Translations under genes and position numbers: made by a program | Shown: positions 55,838 through 64,000 of the stretch, one piece after another | Numbering within the stretch: position 1 is the first letter of the stretch | How the letters are laid out: every line of letters starts with the position of its first letter | Assembly: GCF_902459705.1 (NCBI RefSeq) | Contig: NZ_CABPRU010000010.1 | Span: 1-64,000, forward strand | DNA from: Pandoraea terrigena | Lineage (GTDB): Bacteria > Pseudomonadota > Gammaproteobacteria > Burkholderiales > Burkholderiaceae | Direction: 5' to 3' | Length of the DNA: 64,000 nucleotides | The notes under the pieces: model-generated | Databases searched by the model: none | The model's input: the letters and a program-made list of their open reading frames with translations, nothing else | What the model was told of the DNA's origin: nothing

Positions 55838-58800
55838 TCACGCAGGCAGCGCCCGGTCCAGCACGCACGCCACATGCAGCGCCTGCGTGTGCGCTCCGTC
55901 CTGGATCTGATGCCGGCAACTGGTGCCGTCGGCGACCACGATGGCGTTCGCGCCGCGCCGTCTGACGGCCGGTAACAGCGTCAATTCAGACATCGCTCGC
56001 GACGTGTCGTAGTGCTCGGCTTCATAACCGAAACTGCCCGCCATGCCACAACATGACGATTCGATCGATGATACCTTCAGCCCCGGCACCCAACCAAGCA
56101 CGGCCGTAACGGGTGAGAACGCGTCGAACGCCTTCTGGTGGCAGTGCCCGTGCACCAGGGCTTCGCCCACCCCGTCGGGCAGCGCGCGCCAGGCCACGTC
56201 GAGACGCCCCGCCGCCTTCTCGCGAACCAGAAATTCCTCAAACAGAAACGCGTTGTCGGCCACCTTGCGGGCGGCATCGCCGAAACCGTAGCCCAGCACT
56301 TCGTCGCGCAGCGACAGCAGGCACGACGGCTCCAACCCCACGATCGGCACACCGCGCTCGACGAACGGCATCAGCGCGTCGAGCAGGCGCTGCGCCTCTG
56401 CCTTCGCCTCGTCCACCAATCCTGCGGCAAGGAACGTGCGCCCGCAGCACAACGGCCGCTCGCCCGGGCGCCGATTCACGTGAACGGTGTACCCGGCGGC
56501 TTCGAGCACGCGCTTCGCGGCACGCGCATTCTCCGGCTCCATGTAGTTGTTGAACGTATCGACGAACAGCAGCACCTGGCGCTGTCCGGCCGAATCCGAC
56601 ATGGGAGCGTCCGCCAGCGGCGCCTGACGTTCCAGGAACGACGCTCTCAGCGCTGGCAGCGAGCGCTCCTGCGCCAGGCCGAGCCAGCGCTTCGCCGCGC
56701 GGCTGCCCGGCAGACGCTGCGCGGCGTCGAGCAGGCCGCCCACGCGGCTGGCCCACGCAGCGTAGCGCGGCAGATAGGCAATCAGCGTGTCCCTGAGCGA
56801 CACGCCGTGACGCTTGGCCCGTGCGTGACGCGCCTCGATCTTGAAGCGCGCCATGTCGATGCCCGTCGGGCATTCGCGCTTGCAGCCCTTGCACGACACA
56901 CACAGGTCGAGTGCGGCCTTGACCTCGTCGCTCGCGAGCCCCGCCTCGCCCAACTGTCCCGAGACAGCCAGGCGCAACGTGTTCGCGCGCCCGCGCGTGA
57001 CGTGCTGCTCATCGCGCGTGACGCGGTAGCTCGGACACATCGTGCCCGCATCGAACTTGCGGCAGTGCCCATTGTTGTTGCACATCTCGACGGCCGACGC
57101 GAGCCCGTGCGTCGCATCGGCGCCGGTGCCGGGCGCCGTCTGCGCGCCGGTCAGCGCGTTGCGCTGCACGTTCCATGCCGCCCAGTCGAGCGCGGGTGTC
57201 ATCGGTTGGGCGGCGTAGCCCGGCGCGAAGCGAAACAGCTCGCGCGTATCCATCTTCGGTGGGCGAATCATCTTGTCCGGATTGAAGCGATTGTCCGGAT
57301 CGAACAGGTGCTTGATCTCGCCGAACGCCGCATTCAGGCGCGGACCATATTGCCACGCCACCCACTCGCCGCGGCACAGCCCGTCGCCATGCTCCCCCGA
57401 GTAAGCGCCTTTGTATTCACGCACGAGCGCCGCCGCCTCTTGCGCGATGTCACGCATCTTCGCCGCGCCGTCGCGACGCATGTCCAGAATCGGCCGCACG
57501 TGCAGCGTGCCGACGCTCGCGTGCGCATACCACGTGCCCTCGGTGCCGTTGCGATGGAACACTTCGGTCAAACGCCGCGTGTACTCGGCAAGGTGTTCCA
57601 ACGGCACCGCGCAATCTTCGATGAACGACACCGGCTTGCCGTCGCCCTTCATGCTCATCATGATGTTCAGGCCCGCTTTGCGCACTTCCCAGAGCGCCTT
57701 CTGCGGCCCCGCCTCGGGCATCTTCACCACGACACCCGGCAACCCGAGATCCCCCATGAGTGTGGCGAGATCGTCGAGCCTGGCGCGCAGCGCACCGGCA
57801 TCGTCCCCCGCGAATTCCACGAGCAGAATCGCTTGCGGATCGCCAACGAGCGCCGTCTCGATCACGGGGCGGAATGCCGGGTTGTCCATCGCAAGATCGA
57901 TCATCGTGCGGTCGACGAGCTCCACCGCCACCGGCCCCAGCTTGACGATGTGCTGAGTGAGATCCATCGCCTGATAGAACGTCGGGAAGTTCACCACGCC
58001 CAGCGTCTTGTGCACCGGCAGCGGCACGAGCTTGAGCGTGATCCGGCGGCTGTATGCCAGCGTGCCTTCCGAGCCGACCAGCAGGTGCGACAAGTTGGCC
58101 ACACCGTCGTCCGTATAGGCACGCGGGTTGAGGCAGTCGAACAGATCGAGGTTGTAGCCCGCGACACGGCGCAGCACGCGAGGCACACGCTCGCGCAGTT
58201 CCTCGCGCTCACGCATGGCAATGGCATGCACGCCTGCGAGAATCGCCTGCGTGCGGGCGTCGGCGGGCGGCGTATGCAGCGCGCCGAAGTGCAGTTGCGC
58301 GCCGTCGGCCAGCACCGCATCGATGGCCAGCACGTTGTGCACCATGTTGCCGTACTCGAGCGAGCGCGAGCCGCATGAGTTGTTGCCCGTCATGCCCCCG
58401 ATGGTGCATTGCGCCGCCGTCGACACATCCACCGGGAACCACAAGCCGTGCGGCTTGAGCCATGCATTCAGATGATCGAGCACGATGCCCGGCTCGACGG
58501 TGACGGTGCGCGCGTCGGCATTGAACGCCACCACGCGGTTGAGCCACTTGCTGTTATCGATGACGAGCGCTTCGCCGACGGTCTGACCGCACTGGCTCGT
58601 GCCCGCGCCACGTGCGAGTATCGGCACGTGCTGGTCACGCGCGATGTCGAGGGCGCGGATCAGGTCGTCCTGATCGCGCGGCACCACCACGCCGATCGGG
58701 AAAATCTGGTAGATCGATGCATCGGTCGCATAGCGGCCACGGCTCGCGTGGTCGAAAAGCACATCGCCGCGCAACTCGCGACGCAGACGATCCTGCAGCG

Positions 58801-58900
58801 GCGTGACGGCGACCCCGCCGCGCTGCATCGGCATCAGATGCACGGGCTGGCTGATGAGGTTCGTGTGCGCATTCGCGCTGGCGTTCGATTGGGCGTTCAT
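55838..58900 (-). CDS. YdiJ-like FAD/Fe-S D-2-hydroxyacid dehydrogenase
   Basis: The 1020-aa protein matches E. coli YdiJ in length (1018) and layout. A PCMH FAD domain (about 50-290, GAGTSQCGQTVG and GMTGNNSCGSRSLEYG) is followed by an FAD-linked oxidase C-domain. Fe-S clusters follow at about 640-740 (MCNNNGHCRKFDAGTMCPSY and CVSCKGCKRECP), then a CCG-type C-terminus with LCCGRTF and SSCCGMAGSFGYE. YdiJ oxidises D-2-hydroxyglutarate; relatives act on D-lactate or glycolate. The start at 58900 lacks a strong ribosome site. It lies between the importer and aldolase genes. Confidence 0.92.
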   Translation of the reverse strand: MNAQSNASANAHTNLISQPVHLMPMQRGGVAVTPLQDRLRRELRGDVLFDHASRGRYATDASIYQIFPIGVVVPRDQDDLIRALDIARDQHVPILARGAGTSQCGQTVGEALVIDNSKWLNRVVAFNADARTVTVEPGIVLDHLNAWLKPHGLWFPVDVSTAAQCTIGGMTGNNSCGSRSLEYGNMVHNVLAIDAVLADGAQLHFGALHTPPADARTQAILAGVHAIAMREREELRERVPRVLRRVAGYNLDLFDCLNPRAYTDDGVANLSHLLVGSEGTLAYSRRITLKLVPLPVHKTLGVVNFPTFYQAMDLTQHIVKLGPVAVELVDRTMIDLAMDNPAFRPVIETALVGDPQAILLVEFAGDDAGALRARLDDLATLMGDLGLPGVVVKMPEAGPQKALWEVRKAGLNIMMSMKGDGKPVSFIEDCAVPLEHLAEYTRRLTEVFHRNGTEGTWYAHASVGTLHVRPILDMRRDGAAKMRDIAQEAAALVREYKGAYSGEHGDGLCRGEWVAWQYGPRLNAAFGEIKHLFDPDNRFNPDKMIRPPKMDTRELFRFAPGYAAQPMTPALDWAAWNVQRNALTGAQTAPGTGADATHGLASAVEMCNNNGHCRKFDAGTMCPSYRVTRDEQHVTRGRANTLRLAVSGQLGEAGLASDEVKAALDLCVSCKGCKRECPTGIDMARFKIEARHARAKRHGVSLRDTLIAYLPRYAAWASRVGGLLDAAQRLPGSRAAKRWLGLAQERSLPALRASFLERQAPLADAPMSDSAGQRQVLLFVDTFNNYMEPENARAAKRVLEAAGYTVHVNRRPGERPLCCGRTFLAAGLVDEAKAEAQRLLDALMPFVERGVPIVGLEPSCLLSLRDEVLGYGFGDAARKVADNAFLFEEFLVREKAAGRLDVAWRALPDGVGEALVHGHCHQKAFDAFSPVTAVLGWVPGLKVSSIESSCCGMAGSFGYEAEHYDTSRAMSELTLLPAVRRRGANAIVVADGTSCRHQIQDGAHTQALHVACVLDRALPA

Positions 58901-59072
58901 GACATTGGGGACGTTGGACTGGCCGGACCGTGCACTCACCGGGCACAAATCAAGCGGTAGCGGACCTGCCGGGCACGTGTGACGCTGGCCCGGCAGGTGG
59001 TTCGCGCGGAATGCCGTCGGCGTCGTCGGAAACGGCCCGGGAGACGACGATCCAACCGGCACCCGACGCAAG

Positions 59073-60350
59073 TCAGGCCGGCTGACGGGTGTTGCTCGCC
59101 GCGGCGGCTTCGCCGTCGAGCGCGAACTTGCTCTCGGGCTGCATGCGGAACGCCAGCACGACACCGACGGCCATGAGAACCATGCTGCCGACGAACGGCA
59201 ATTCCCAATTGCCCGTGCGATCGATGAGATACCCCGAGAGCACCGGCGAGAGGATCGCCGCCAATGCCGACCCGGTATTCATCATGCCGCTGGCCGTGCC
59301 CGCGTGTTCCGGCGCGATATCCATCGGAATCGACCACATCGGCCCGATCGTCATCTCGGCAAAGAAGAAGCCGAACGCCAGACATGCCATCGACACATAC
59401 AGATGGTGCGTGAACAACATCGGCACGAGCGAGAGCAGCGTGAGCAACATGCAAATCGACACCATCCAGCTACGGGCACGCTTCAGGCTACCGGTGCGCT
59501 CGTACAGCTTGTCGGTCACGATACCGCCCAGCGTATCGCCGATCACACCGGCAAAGAACACGCTCGAAGCGAACAGCGCCGACTTCTTCAGATTGAGGTC
59601 GTAGCTGTGCAGGAAGTACTGCGGAATCCACGACAGGAAGAGCCAAAGCGTCCACCCGTAGCAGAAATACACGATGGTGACCGGCATCATCCGCTTGAAG
59701 AGGGGCCCCCACGGCACCGAGGCGCGCTTGGCCTTCACGGCGGGCAACACGGCCAGTTCGTCCGTCGTGATGCGCGGATGATCCTGCGGGCGCTCGGTAA
59801 ACGTCAGTCCCCACACCGCCACCCAGACCAGGCTCACGATCCCGCACAGGTAGAACGATTCACGCCAGCCGTGCGTGGCCATGATGAACACGACGACCGC
59901 TGGCGCGACGGCGTTGCCGATGCGCGACGCCGCATGTGTGATGCCCTGCGCGAAGCCGCGCTTTTCTTTGGCGACCCAGCGCGACATGGCCGACGTGGCG
60001 GCCGGGAACGTGGCACCCTCGCCAAGGCCGAGCAGCAGACGCGCCAGCAGCATTGCGACGAGCCCGCCCGCCATGCCGGTGAGGATCGTGGCGACGGCCC
60101 ACAAGGCGCCGCATACGAGCAGCGTGCGCTTCGCACCGAAGCGATCGCTCACCCAGCCGCCGATGATTTGAAAGACCAGGTAGGGGTAGGCAAATGCCGA
60201 GAAGACGAGACCGATCTCAGTCTTGTTGAGATTGAATTCCTTGCCGAAGCCGGCCGCAGCCGTACTGACGTTGACGCGATCGAGATAGGTGATGAAATAC
60301 ATGACGCATAGCATCACCAGCACGACCCTGGTCGCTCTGAAAAGCTTCAT
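59073..60350 (-). CDS. MFS transporter, anion:cation symporter type
   Basis: The 425-aa inner-membrane protein has 12 helices and the ACS/tartrate-type motif LDRVNVSTAAAG plus SDRFGAKR in the 2-3 loop. GGAGA precedes the start. ACS members import hydroxy-, sugar and dicarboxylic acids. In this cluster it should bring in the acid handled by the dehydrogenase or aldolase. Confidence 0.93.
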   Translation of the reverse strand: MKLFRATRVVLVMLCVMYFITYLDRVNVSTAAAGFGKEFNLNKTEIGLVFSAFAYPYLVFQIIGGWVSDRFGAKRTLLVCGALWAVATILTGMAGGLVAMLLARLLLGLGEGATFPAATSAMSRWVAKEKRGFAQGITHAASRIGNAVAPAVVVFIMATHGWRESFYLCGIVSLVWVAVWGLTFTERPQDHPRITTDELAVLPAVKAKRASVPWGPLFKRMMPVTIVYFCYGWTLWLFLSWIPQYFLHSYDLNLKKSALFASSVFFAGVIGDTLGGIVTDKLYERTGSLKRARSWMVSICMLLTLLSLVPMLFTHHLYVSMACLAFGFFFAEMTIGPMWSIPMDIAPEHAGTASGMMNTGSALAAILSPVLSGYLIDRTGNWELPFVGSMVLMAVGVVLAFRMQPESKFALDGEAAAASNTRQPA

Positions 60351-60541
60351 TGCATGTCTCCTGAAACAGCCTGTGAAGCGCGCCCGCAACATGCCGGCAG
60401 CGCAAGAGGTGTTGCGGCGGCCAAGGCCCTTCTATGGCGTGGCCCAGTGCCGTCTGAACGACAAGTCAACCGTTCACTGCGAGGCAACCGCCAATCGCCG
60501 GCGGCGCCCCTTTGCCCCCGAGGACGGGCGACGAGGGTGTC

Positions 60542-61762
60542 TCAGGCGGCAACCTTGAGCGACGGCGTGTCCTGCGCCCGCGCCAGATAGTCCATTGCCG
60601 CCACCACACCCGACCCGGCGAGTTTCACGCCGGAAATCTGCAGTCCCATTTCGCAACCCGAGAGCGTGGCCATGAGCGTGAGGTCGTTGCAGTCGCCCAG
60701 ATGACCGATGCGGAACATCGTGCCGCGAATCTTGCCCAGCGCCTGCCCCAGCGACATATCGAAGCGTTCGTAGATGCGCTTGCGCACCTCGTCGGCATCG
60801 ACGCCTTGCGGCATGACCACGCCAGTGAGCACCGGGCTGTACACCGCCGGATCCTGGCACTGGATCTCCAGCCCCCACGCGCGCACTGCGCGCCGCGTGG
60901 CCTCGGCCAGACGCTGGTGACGCGCGAACACGTTATCCAGCCCTTCCTCGAAGATCATGTCGAGCGCTTCGGACAGGCCGTACAACAGGTTCGTGTTCGG
61001 CGTGTACGGCCAGTAGCCGTGCTTGTTCGCTTCGATGATGTCCTGCCAGCCCCAGAAGGCGCGCGGCAGCTTTGCGTGACGACTGGCCTCGAGCGCCTTG
61101 GCCGAGACCGCATTGAAGCTGATGCCCGGCGGCAGCATCAGTCCCTTCTGCGAGCCAGAGACGGTGACGTCCACCCCCCATTCGTCGTGACGGTAATCGG
61201 CCGAGCCCAGGCCCGAGATCGTATCGACGAGCAACAGCGCAGGATGCCCGGCCGCATCGATGGCACGGCGCACCGCGGCGATATCCGACGTGACGCCCGT
61301 CGAGGTTTCGTTATGCACCACGCACACGGCCTTGACGGTGTGCATGGTGTCGGCGCGCAGGCGCGCTTCGATCATGTCCGGCTGCACCCCGCGACGCCAG
61401 CCGTCGGTCCCCGGCAGGCCGATGAACGCCGGCGTCAGACCGAGGCTTTCGGCCATCTTTTTCCAGAGCGTGGAGAAGTGCCCCGTCTCGAACATCAGCA
61501 CCGAATCGCCCGGCGAAAGCGTGTTCGACAGCGCCGCCTCCCACGCGCCGGTGCCCGATGCCGGGTAGATCACCACTGGCTGTTCGGTCTTGAAGATCTT
61601 CTTGATGTCGGCGAGCACCTTGCGACCGAGCGCGCCGAACTCCGGGCCACGGTGATCGATCGTCGGGTAGCTCATGGCACGCAAAATGCGATCGGGCACC
61701 GGACTGGGCCCCGGAATCTGCAGGAAGTGGCGGCCGGAGGGATGGAAATCAAGCTTCAACAT
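60542..61762 (-). CDS. Glyoxylate-type aminotransferase (serine- or aspartate-glyoxylate class V)
   Basis: The 406-aa class V PLP aminotransferase has the lysine in VSGSQKGLMLPPG and the PGPSPVPDRIL start typical of serine/alanine-glyoxylate aminotransferases, including BhcA-like enzymes. GAGGAG lies above the start at 61762. It is the first gene of the minus-strand unit and divergent from gntR, whose candidate operator lies directly above it. Confidence 0.92.
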   Translation of the reverse strand: MLKLDFHPSGRHFLQIPGPSPVPDRILRAMSYPTIDHRGPEFGALGRKVLADIKKIFKTEQPVVIYPASGTGAWEAALSNTLSPGDSVLMFETGHFSTLWKKMAESLGLTPAFIGLPGTDGWRRGVQPDMIEARLRADTMHTVKAVCVVHNETSTGVTSDIAAVRRAIDAAGHPALLLVDTISGLGSADYRHDEWGVDVTVSGSQKGLMLPPGISFNAVSAKALEASRHAKLPRAFWGWQDIIEANKHGYWPYTPNTNLLYGLSEALDMIFEEGLDNVFARHQRLAEATRRAVRAWGLEIQCQDPAVYSPVLTGVVMPQGVDADEVRKRIYERFDMSLGQALGKIRGTMFRIGHLGDCNDLTLMATLSGCEMGLQISGVKLAGSGVVAAMDYLARAQDTPSLKVAA

Positions 61763-61789
61763 GAACGTCGTTCTCCTCTTGAAAATTCG

Positions 61790-61810
61790 TTTTGAATTTT
61801 GCATTCAAAA
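61790..61810. promoter_or_regulatory. GntR operator candidate above the aminotransferase gene
   Basis: TTTTGAAT (61790-61797) and ATTCAAAA (61803-61810) form an inverted repeat 5 bp apart. Read on the minus strand, 61810-61797 gives TTTTGAATGCAAAA, identical to the motif on the gntR start. It lies 28 bp above the aminotransferase start. Confidence 0.8.
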
Positions 61811-61931
61811 TACTTTAGCAGAGCAGGCAGCTTTCGCAAGAGGTAGGAAGCGCTTTTAATACAGTCGTTTACCCTAAACCGGCGAGCGTGCCTCGCCATA
61901 CGGTACAATCACGACCATAGTGGTTTACGGA

Positions 61932-61945
61932 TTTTGAATGCAAAA
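61932..61945. promoter_or_regulatory. GntR operator candidate on the gntR start codon
   Basis: TTTTGAATGCAAAA spans the gntR ATG (61938). It is an exact copy, in opposite orientation, of the motif above the aminotransferase gene, which points to self-repression and joint control. Confidence 0.75.
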
Positions 61946-62654
61946 AATGGAAAACACGTCGACGATTGCCACGCCCGACATCCCGCGTGTGGAGCGCCTG
62001 CGTTTGCACGACACGGTCGTCGAGCATCTGCGCAAGCTCATCATCGAGGGGGTGCTCTCGCCGGGCGTAAAACTCAACGAACGGGAGTTGTGCGAGACCC
62101 TGGGCATCTCGCGCACGCCGCTGCGCGAGGCCTTCAAAGTGCTGGCCGCAGAGGGGCTGATCGAGATCGCACCGAATCGCGGGGCAAGCGTTGCCCGCAT
62201 GACGGAGAAGGAGATCCGGGAGATGTTCGAGCTGATGAGCGCGCTCGAAGCGTTCTCAGGGGAGTTGGCCGCCGAGCGGATGACGCCCGTGGAGCTGGCC
62301 GAAATCAAGGCACTGCATTACGCGATGCTCGCGTGCCGCGCACAGCAGGATCTGCCAGGCTATTACGCGCGCAATCAAGCGATTCACGATCGCATCAATG
62401 AAGCGGCCCGCAACGGGGCGTTGCGCCAGACGTATGTCGCGATCAACCGTCGGCTCATGGCACTGCGCTTTCGCTCGAACTTCCATGCGGACAAGTGGGA
62501 TCGCGCGATTGCCGAGCACGAGCAAATGATCGACGCGCTGGAAAAGCACGACGGCAAACGCCTCGGCGAGATCCTGCGCAAGCATTTGCTCGCCAAGCGC
62601 GACGCCGTGCTGCAAATTCACGCCGAACCGGCCGACAACGCGCCCACCAACTGA
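61938..62654 (+). CDS. GntR family regulator, FCD type
   Basis: The 238-aa protein has an N-terminal winged helix (LNERELCETLGISRTPLREAFKVLAAEGL) and a C-terminal FCD ligand domain (about 90-225) with His/Asp residues that often bind a metal. It is divergent from the aminotransferase-MFS-dehydrogenase-aldolase unit. Both flanks carry the TTTTGAATGCAAAA motif, one copy on its own start codon, so self-control is likely. The effector is probably an acid from the pathway. Confidence 0.94.
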   Translation: MQKMENTSTIATPDIPRVERLRLHDTVVEHLRKLIIEGVLSPGVKLNERELCETLGISRTPLREAFKVLAAEGLIEIAPNRGASVARMTEKEIREMFELMSALEAFSGELAAERMTPVELAEIKALHYAMLACRAQQDLPGYYARNQAIHDRINEAARNGALRQTYVAINRRLMALRFRSNFHADKWDRAIAEHEQMIDALEKHDGKRLGEILRKHLLAKRDAVLQIHAEPADNAPTN

Positions 62655-62705
62655 GTTCGAGCAGCCACCCGGCGCGTATCGGCGGTGCTCAGGCACCGCC
62701 GTCAT

Positions 62706-63347
62706 TCACAGTCGGCGCTCTGCCGCTTCGCGCGCGCGACGTGCCAGCGCCGAGGGCGATTCCAGCACTTCGCCAGCCAGACGCGCAACGAGCGCCGCGA
62801 CATAGCGGCCGTATTGCTTGCCGGCAATTACGTCCGCCGGGTCGAGCGCATAGGCGGCGTCAATATCTCCGCCCGGCGCCGTGACAGCCGGGAAATTGCC
62901 GCGACGTCGCGAGGACAGGGCCGCGCGCGGCGTGACGTCCACCTCGTCGGCATCGGCCCACAACATGCCGTGCTGGGCAGCAAGCGCCGCGAAGTAGTCG
63001 AGCGTGTCGCGCTTGTCGTCGCCAGGACGGTAGCTGAACGAAAACCCGCCAGCCACTTTGTTGCGCCAGCCGTGCGCGCGCCACATGCCGGTCGTCGCAT
63101 CGGCAAACGCCTTGAACGGCGCGGCAATCCCGCCCTGGAAGGCCGGTGCGCCAAAGATGATGGCGTCGGCGGAGGCCAGACGCATGAGCGTGGCCTCGTC
63201 GTGCCACTGCCCGTCGGTGAATTGGTGTGGCTCGATGCTGAGCAATTGCGCGTGCGCGCCGGCGTCGGTGACGCCTTGGGCGACGGAATGCGCAATCATG
63301 GCGGTCGCGCCGCCTTGCGAGTAATAGACGATTGCGATATTGGACAT
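62706..63347 (-). CDS. Flavodoxin-fold NAD(P)H:quinone oxidoreductase-like protein
   Basis: The 213-aa protein begins MSNIAIVYYSQGGATAM, a flavin phosphate-binding loop, and has SADAIIFGAPAFQGGI and an NKVAGGFSFSY strand like WrbA/NQO or FMN reductase relatives. The flavin site looks complete. It is convergent with gntR; an IclR gene lies upstream on the same strand. Confidence 0.88.
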   Translation of the reverse strand: MSNIAIVYYSQGGATAMIAHSVAQGVTDAGAHAQLLSIEPHQFTDGQWHDEATLMRLASADAIIFGAPAFQGGIAAPFKAFADATTGMWRAHGWRNKVAGGFSFSYRPGDDKRDTLDYFAALAAQHGMLWADADEVDVTPRAALSSRRRGNFPAVTAPGGDIDAAYALDPADVIAGKQYGRYVAALVARLAGEVLESPSALARRAREAAERRL

Positions 63348-63684
63348 GGCGTAGTGCTTCCCAAATGGATGTCCGCCCCATGGCACCGCCCGGATCGCGC
63401 TTCCCCACGCGTCCGCTGGCTTGTCTGGACATCGGTCAAGGCCAAATGATGCCAGTGAAAACCCTTAGGGAATAGCCAGTAGAATCGAACATGACTGTTC
63501 CGCCAACGATAACAATCGAGCGGCGACGCCACGCTGTCAGTCCATTGACACAGGCCTGACAGGAACATGACACGCCGCTGACGACACGCCATATCGCCGG
63601 ACGCCGGAGCCGGGGCGAGCCACCGATGCTTCGCCTCGGACGCGCCCGCTTCGTGTCGGAGCGACCCGATCCGCGCGCGACATC
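63348..63684. other. Intergenic region with a small dyad
   Basis: No gene is supported in this 337-bp stretch. It must hold the flavodoxin promoter. CCCTTAGGG (63462-63470) is a short palindrome, and GATGTCC/GGACATC occur about 60 bp apart near 63368-63437. Nothing stronger is seen. Confidence 0.35.
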
Positions 63685-64000
63685 TCAGCGTCGTACCGAC
63701 GCGCCCAGCCGCACCGACAACTGATCGGCCAGGTCGCGGATCTGATGCCCAATGCGCTGGCCCGTTGCCAAGTCGATGTCGTTCGTGACGAAACTGACGG
63801 CGAGTCCCGCAACGGCGCGCTCACCGCTCGCATCGAACACCGGTGCGCCGAAACAGATCATGCCTTCGCGCATTTGCCCATTGTCGATCGAGTAGCCATC
63901 GCGACGCGTCTGCGCCATCTCGTCGACCAGCGCCGCATACGTCCCCACACTGGCACGCGTGAGCGGCGCGGGCCAGACACCGGCGAGCAGATCGGCGGCC
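63685..64000 (-). CDS. IclR family regulator, C-terminal part
   Basis: About 105 residues are inside the window; the start is beyond 64000. The visible part is the end of an IclR effector domain (EMAQTRRDGYSIDNGQMREGM and CFGAPVFDASGERAVAGLAVS), with the terminal helix of the fold. It is the most probable regulator of a gene on the far side or of the flavodoxin gene. Confidence 0.88.
   Translation of the reverse strand, partial: AADLLAGVWPAPLTRASVGTYAALVDEMAQTRRDGYSIDNGQMREGMICFGAPVFDASGERAVAGLAVSFVTNDIDLATGQRIGHQIRDLADQLSVRLGASVRR

Noticed and set aside
54608-61762. A complete beta-hydroxyaspartate cycle.
   Set aside because: Only the aldolase-like and aminotransferase-like steps are present; BhcB and BhcD homologues are not seen and the aldolase is of DSD1 type.

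Overview
The window is GC-rich chromosomal DNA of a betaproteobacterium, most likely Burkholderiaceae and closest in flavour to Pandoraea or Burkholderia. This is inferred from the glyA-nrdR pair, a complete aerobic benzoyl-CoA (box) cluster with BoxR, a cyoABCD bo3 quinol oxidase operon, and many single LysR, TetR, Lrp and EamA genes. No species can be proven without a search. No insertion sequence, phage, CRISPR array or plasmid function was seen.

Layout. 1-2709: the passenger part of an autotransporter (its beta-barrel lies beyond the window), with a strikingly AT-rich upstream region. 3181-5221: nrdR and glyA, with a ZTP (pfl-type) riboswitch in the glyA leader and an NtrC-like dyad above it. 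5271-7507: an unrecognised protein with kinase-like motifs and a DJ-1/PfpI protein. 7744-18180: the box cluster. boxC-boxB-boxA and boxR are on the minus strand; a DUF4863 gene, boxD, benzoate-CoA ligase and an alpha/beta hydrolase are on the plus strand. A BoxR-type TGCA-N6-TGCA operator sits on the -10 of the boxC promoter. 18231-21373: selD, then a transglutaminase/TlpA-thioredoxin pair. 21415-23627: a LysR regulator divergent from a split chromate transporter. 23655-27203: an unrecognised 448-aa protein, an orphan terminator hairpin, and an extra class B penicillin-binding protein. 27359-31398: cyoABCD with His- and Met-rich tails. 31909-36403: LysE exporter and Lrp regulator, a GGDEF enzyme with a duplicated sensory domain, YnfA, SlyX and a DUF1439 lipid-binding-like protein. 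36506-40155: Ohr with a TetR regulator, and a Fur-boxed siderophore receptor. 40434-54145: small regulator/transporter/detoxification units (Lrp-EamA, SDR-LysR, TetR-SnoaL-VOC, ABC-2 exporter, GST, DJ-1, DUF1993, DUF1275, EamA-AraC, YciI). 54317-54484: tRNA-Ala and tRNA-Glu. 54608-62654: a DSD1-type aldolase, a YdiJ-like FAD/Fe-S dehydrogenase, an MFS importer and a glyoxylate-type aminotransferase, divergent from a GntR regulator. 62706-64000: a flavodoxin-fold protein and the C-terminal end of an IclR regulator.

How the genes work together. The box genes form a full route from benzoate to 3,4-dehydroadipyl-CoA with their own regulator. The 54.6-62.7 kb cluster looks like a hydroxy-amino-acid or hydroxy-acid route centred on glyoxylate and glycine; the same 14-bp motif occurs in opposite orientation in front of the aminotransferase gene and on the gntR start codon. 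The glyA leader ties one-carbon metabolism to ZTP. The items most worth following are this GntR cluster, the two unrecognised proteins at 5271-6611 and 23655-25001, the riboswitch plus NtrC-like dyad at glyA, and the transglutaminase/thioredoxin pair.
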